A DNA stretch of 64,000 nucleotides from assembly GCA_005882275.1 (NCBI GenBank), contig VBAK01000114.1:1-64000 (forward strand). The letters run 5' to 3'. This document shows, one piece after another, positions 61,586 to 64,000 of this stretch. How positions within the stretch are numbered: position 1 is the first letter of the stretch; every line of letters begins with the position of its first letter. The DNA is from Candidatus Segetimicrobium genomatis (GTDB taxonomy: Bacteria; Sysuimicrobiota; Sysuimicrobiia; Sysuimicrobiales; Segetimicrobiaceae). A model generated the notes under the pieces. That model saw nothing but the letters and a program-made list of their open reading frames with translations. It was not told where the DNA came from and searched no databases. Both the position numbers and the translations under genes were made by a program.

Positions 61586-63076
61586 CTAGCGGCCCGCCGT
61601 GATCAATGCGTCCGTCGGCGCGTAGTCGTCGGTCAGGAGCGGGACATCGCGGGTCTCGATCGGGGCCTCCAGCAGATCGCCGGCGTCCCGCCGAAGCCCG
61701 TCGATCCGGATCAGCCGGCGCCGCGCCGCCGCCTCTGCCCGGGCGAGCAGCCCGGCGCGGGTGACCCGCGGCCCCGCGGCGCCCACCAGGATGATGTTGC
61801 GGAGCGACTCCGGCGCCCCGCCGCCCACAGGAAACACGTAGACCTCGGCGAAGGCCGACCGAAACGTCTTGTAGATCGCGCGAAACAGCCGGCTCTGGGG
61901 GCCCTGGACCGCGCCGATCACGTTGCCCGCCACCACGCCGCCCGGGGTCAGCCGGGCGGCGGCCGCCTGATAGAACTCCCGGGTGGCGAGGTGGAACGGG
62001 ATCGTATCGATGAGGTACGCGTCCAGGATGATGAGATCGTAGCGCTCGGCCGCCCGGCGCAGCCAGAGGCGGCCGTCCATGACGTGCACCCGGAGGCGGG
62101 CGTCGTCCGGGACGGCGAAGAACCGCCGCGCCGCATCGGCCACGGCGGGATCGATCTCCACGACCTCGACCGCAGCGTTCGGGTAATCGTGGTGGAACCG
62201 GCCGGGCGCGGTCCCGCCCCCCATGCCGACGAAGAGCACCCGGTGGAATCCGGGATCGAACAGGACGGGGAGGTGGAGGTAGTCGGTGTAGGGGAACACG
62301 GTGCGCAGGGGCGCGTCCAGATCCCGGGCGCTCTGCCAGTAGTTGTCCAGCCGCAGATACCGGATCCGGCCCTCGTCCGCCACCGTGATCCGATGGTAGG
62401 CCGTGTCCCGGGCGAACACCGTTCCGCTCTCGCCCGCCGGGGGACCGGCCGTGAGGACCAGCAGGACGCCGGCCGCCGCCGCCGCCCCGGCGGCCGCGCG
62501 CGGCCGCCGGTCCCACACCAGCCCCAGCGCGGCCAGCGCCATCTCGGTTCCCCCCAGGAGTTGCATGATCGCGCTGCCCCCGAACGTGGAGATCAGGACG
62601 AACGCCGCCAGCAGGGTGCCGGCGATGCTGCCGAGCGTGCTCAGCGCGTAGAGCGTCCCGGCGACCCCACCGACGCCCTCGACCGACTGCGCCCGCAGCC
62701 GGATCGCGTACGGGGAGATCGTGGCCATGAGCACGGCCGGGATGAAAAAGAGCGCCGTGCTGCCGAGGAGCGGGTTGCCGCGCGGCCCGTAGTCGTGCGC
62801 GGCGATCCCACCCAGGACCGCGTCCGCGAAATGGGGGATCGGGAAGGTCGCCGCCCCTGCCAGGAAGACGAGGGCGAGGAAGGGCCCCCGGTGCGGCCAC
62901 CGGGTGCTGAGGCGCCCCCCCAGGTAGTACCCAAGGCTGAGGGCGGCCAGGAATACGCCGATCAGGCTGCCCCACACGTAGACCGAGTTGCCGAAGTACG
63001 GCGCCACGACCCGGCTCGCCACGATCTCCAGGGCGAGCAGGACCGCGCCGCTTATGAAGACGACGAGCTCGAGGAT
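61586..63076 (-). CDS. Membrane spermidine-synthase-like protein
   Basis: About 496 residues: six to seven membrane segments (about 5-215) with [20 protein letters not shown] at the N-terminus, then a spermidine-synthase-type Rossmann domain with [32 protein letters not shown] and [15 protein letters not shown]. Members may be aminopropyl- or methyltransferases; activity is unproven. The family N-terminus is reached only by starting at an ATC (63076) or the GTC before it, preceded by GGAGAGGGG; the first canonical start, GTG at 63022, removes most of helix 1. It overlaps clpB by 25 bases. Confidence 0.82.
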   Translation of the reverse strand: MLELVVFISGAVLLALEIVASRVVAPYFGNSVYVWGSLIGVFLAALSLGYYLGGRLSTRWPHRGPFLALVFLAGAATFPIPHFADAVLGGIAAHDYGPRGNPLLGSTALFFIPAVLMATISPYAIRLRAQSVEGVGGVAGTLYALSTLGSIAGTLLAAFVLISTFGGSAIMQLLGGTEMALAALGLVWDRRPRAAAGAAAAAGVLLVLTAGPPAGESGTVFARDTAYHRITVADEGRIRYLRLDNYWQSARDLDAPLRTVFPYTDYLHLPVLFDPGFHRVLFVGMGGGTAPGRFHHDYPNAAVEVVEIDPAVADAARRFFAVPDDARLRVHVMDGRLWLRRAAERYDLIILDAYLIDTIPFHLATREFYQAAAARLTPGGVVAGNVIGAVQGPQSRLFRAIYKTFRSAFAEVYVFPVGGGAPESLRNIILVGAAGPRVTRAGLLARAEAAARRRLIRIDGLRRDAGDLLEAPIETRDVPLLTDDYAPTDALITAGR

Positions 63077-64000
63077 GACCCGGCCCCTCTCCGCGGGTTC
63101 GCCGGCGCCTTCGGGGCGGCCGCCTTGCGCACGACGACCTCGTCGCCCTTCGCCTCCACGACGACGGTCTCGCCGTCCCGAACCTCGCCCGCGAGGAGCT
63201 GGCGGCTGACGGCGTTCTCCACGGTGCGCTGGATCAGGCGCCGCAGCGGCCGGGCGCCGAAATCGGGATTGTATCCCTCTCGGGCCAGGAAGACCTTGGC
63301 CTCCTTCGTGACCTCGAGCCGGATCCCACGCGCGGCCAGACGGGCGGTCAGGCCCGCCAGCTGCAGGTCGACGATGCGCTCCAGGTCGGCCCGGCTGAGC
63401 GGATGGAAGACGATGATCTCGTCGATCCGGTTGAGGAACTCCGGCCGGAGCGTCCGCCGCAGCTCTTCCAGGATCTGCACGCGGACCAGTTCGAACGCCG
63501 GCAGGTCGTCGGGATCCAGGTTTCTCAAGTATTGGCTCCCCAGGTTGCTCGTCATGATGATGATCGAATTCCTGAAGTCGACCGTCCGGCCGTGGCCGTC
63601 GGTGAGACGCCCGTCCTCGAGGATCTGCAGGAGGATGTTGAACACGTCCTGGTGGGCCTTCTCGATCTCGTCGAAGAGGATCACGCGGTACGGGCGCCGC
63701 CGCACGGCCTCAGTGAGCTGGCCGCCTTCGTCGTACCCCACGTACCCGGGCGGGGCGCCGATGAGGCGGCTGACCGTGTGCTTCTCCATGTACTCGGACA
63801 TGTCGATCCGCACCATCGCCTCCTCGTCGTCGAAGAGGAGGGTGGCGAGGGCGCGCGCCAGCTCGGTTTTCCCCACGCCGGTCGGCCCGAGGAACAGGAA
63901 CGAGCCCACCGGGCGCTTGGGGTCCGCGAGTCCGGCCCGCGACCGGCGGATCGCGTCGGCGACGGCCGCGACGGCGTCGCGCTGGTCGACGACGCGCTCG
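63052..64000 (-). CDS. clpB: ATP-dependent disaggregase ClpB, partial (C-terminal part)
   Basis: The last 315 residues or so of a ClpB/Hsp104 AAA+ chaperone; the gene runs off the window's right edge. Present is the second ATPase module: Walker [17 protein letters not shown], the pore loop in [19 protein letters not shown], Walker [12 protein letters not shown], the [14 protein letters not shown] sensor region and the C-terminal [15 protein letters not shown]. The protein ends in an unusual eight-serine tail, coded where the next gene begins. ClpB fits better than ClpC because of [20 protein letters not shown]. Confidence 0.94.
   Translation of the reverse strand, partial: ERVVDQRDAVAAVADAIRRSRAGLADPKRPVGSFLFLGPTGVGKTELARALATLLFDDEEAMVRIDMSEYMEKHTVSRLIGAPPGYVGYDEGGQLTEAVRRRPYRVILFDEIEKAHQDVFNILLQILEDGRLTDGHGRTVDFRNSIIIMTSNLGSQYLRNLDPDDLPAFELVRVQILEELRRTLRPEFLNRIDEIIVFHPLSRADLERIVDLQLAGLTARLAARGIRLEVTKEAKVFLAREGYNPDFGARPLRRLIQRTVENAVSRQLLAGEVRDGETVVVEAKGDEVVVRKAAAPKAPANPRRGAGSSSSSSSS

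Overview
The window is high-GC bacterial chromosome around the replication origin. Gene order is Gram-positive-like: gyrA, gyrB, remB, dciA, recF, a YaaA-type S4 gene, dnaN and dnaA run leftward, and rpmH, rnpA, yidD, yidC, jag, rsmG and parAB run rightward. A T-box leader, RemB, YybS and DUF951 proteins and inteins in DnaB also fit a deep-branching Terrabacteria or Bacillota-like lineage. Sysuimicrobiota or Limnochordia-like bacteria are guesses; no 16S rRNA gene is present to settle it. No tRNA, rRNA, CRISPR array or transposase was seen.

Left arm (1-21 kb): a probable tryptophan T-box leader runs off the left edge on the minus strand. Next is a seven-gene shikimate operon on the minus strand (aroE, aroC, a fused aroK-aroB, aroQ, aroH, aroA, then a TauE-type permease), with most genes overlapping. 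Two small plus-strand genes follow (a secreted protein and a phosphoribosyltransferase), then tatA, a metallopeptidase and a DinB-like gene, then the replication cluster gyrA to dnaA. Between dnaA and the main DnaA-box cluster lies a gene for a histidine-kinase-type ATPase fused to a winged helix, apparently co-transcribed with dnaA.

Origin and right arm (21-40 kb): DnaA boxes lie both upstream (about 21.16-21.44 kb) and downstream (18.68-18.87 kb) of dnaA, a bipartite arrangement. To the right are the rpmH-rsmG operon, an oligopeptide-type ABC cluster without ATPases, parA-parB with a perfect parS inside parB, a MocR/PdxR-type regulator divergent from an HD-hydrolase-pdxS-pdxT operon, a SIS protein, small enzyme genes including a LysE gene with an internal deletion, and a second ABC cluster without ATPases.

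Far right (40-64 kb): an accessory stretch holds an MFS carrier, a secreted PEBP protein, uppP, an acyltransferase, a MOSC protein and two related secreted GH5 glycosidases, the second with a tandemly duplicated 197-residue domain. Then comes a conserved block (dnaB with two inteins, rplI, yybS, rpsR, ssb, rpsF, ychF, a GGDEF protein, a DUF951 protein, a spermidine-synthase-like membrane protein and clpB). It is transcribed toward the origin, opposite to its usual orientation. Several genes lack an ATG, GTG or TTG where the family alignment needs a start, suggesting unusual initiation codons.
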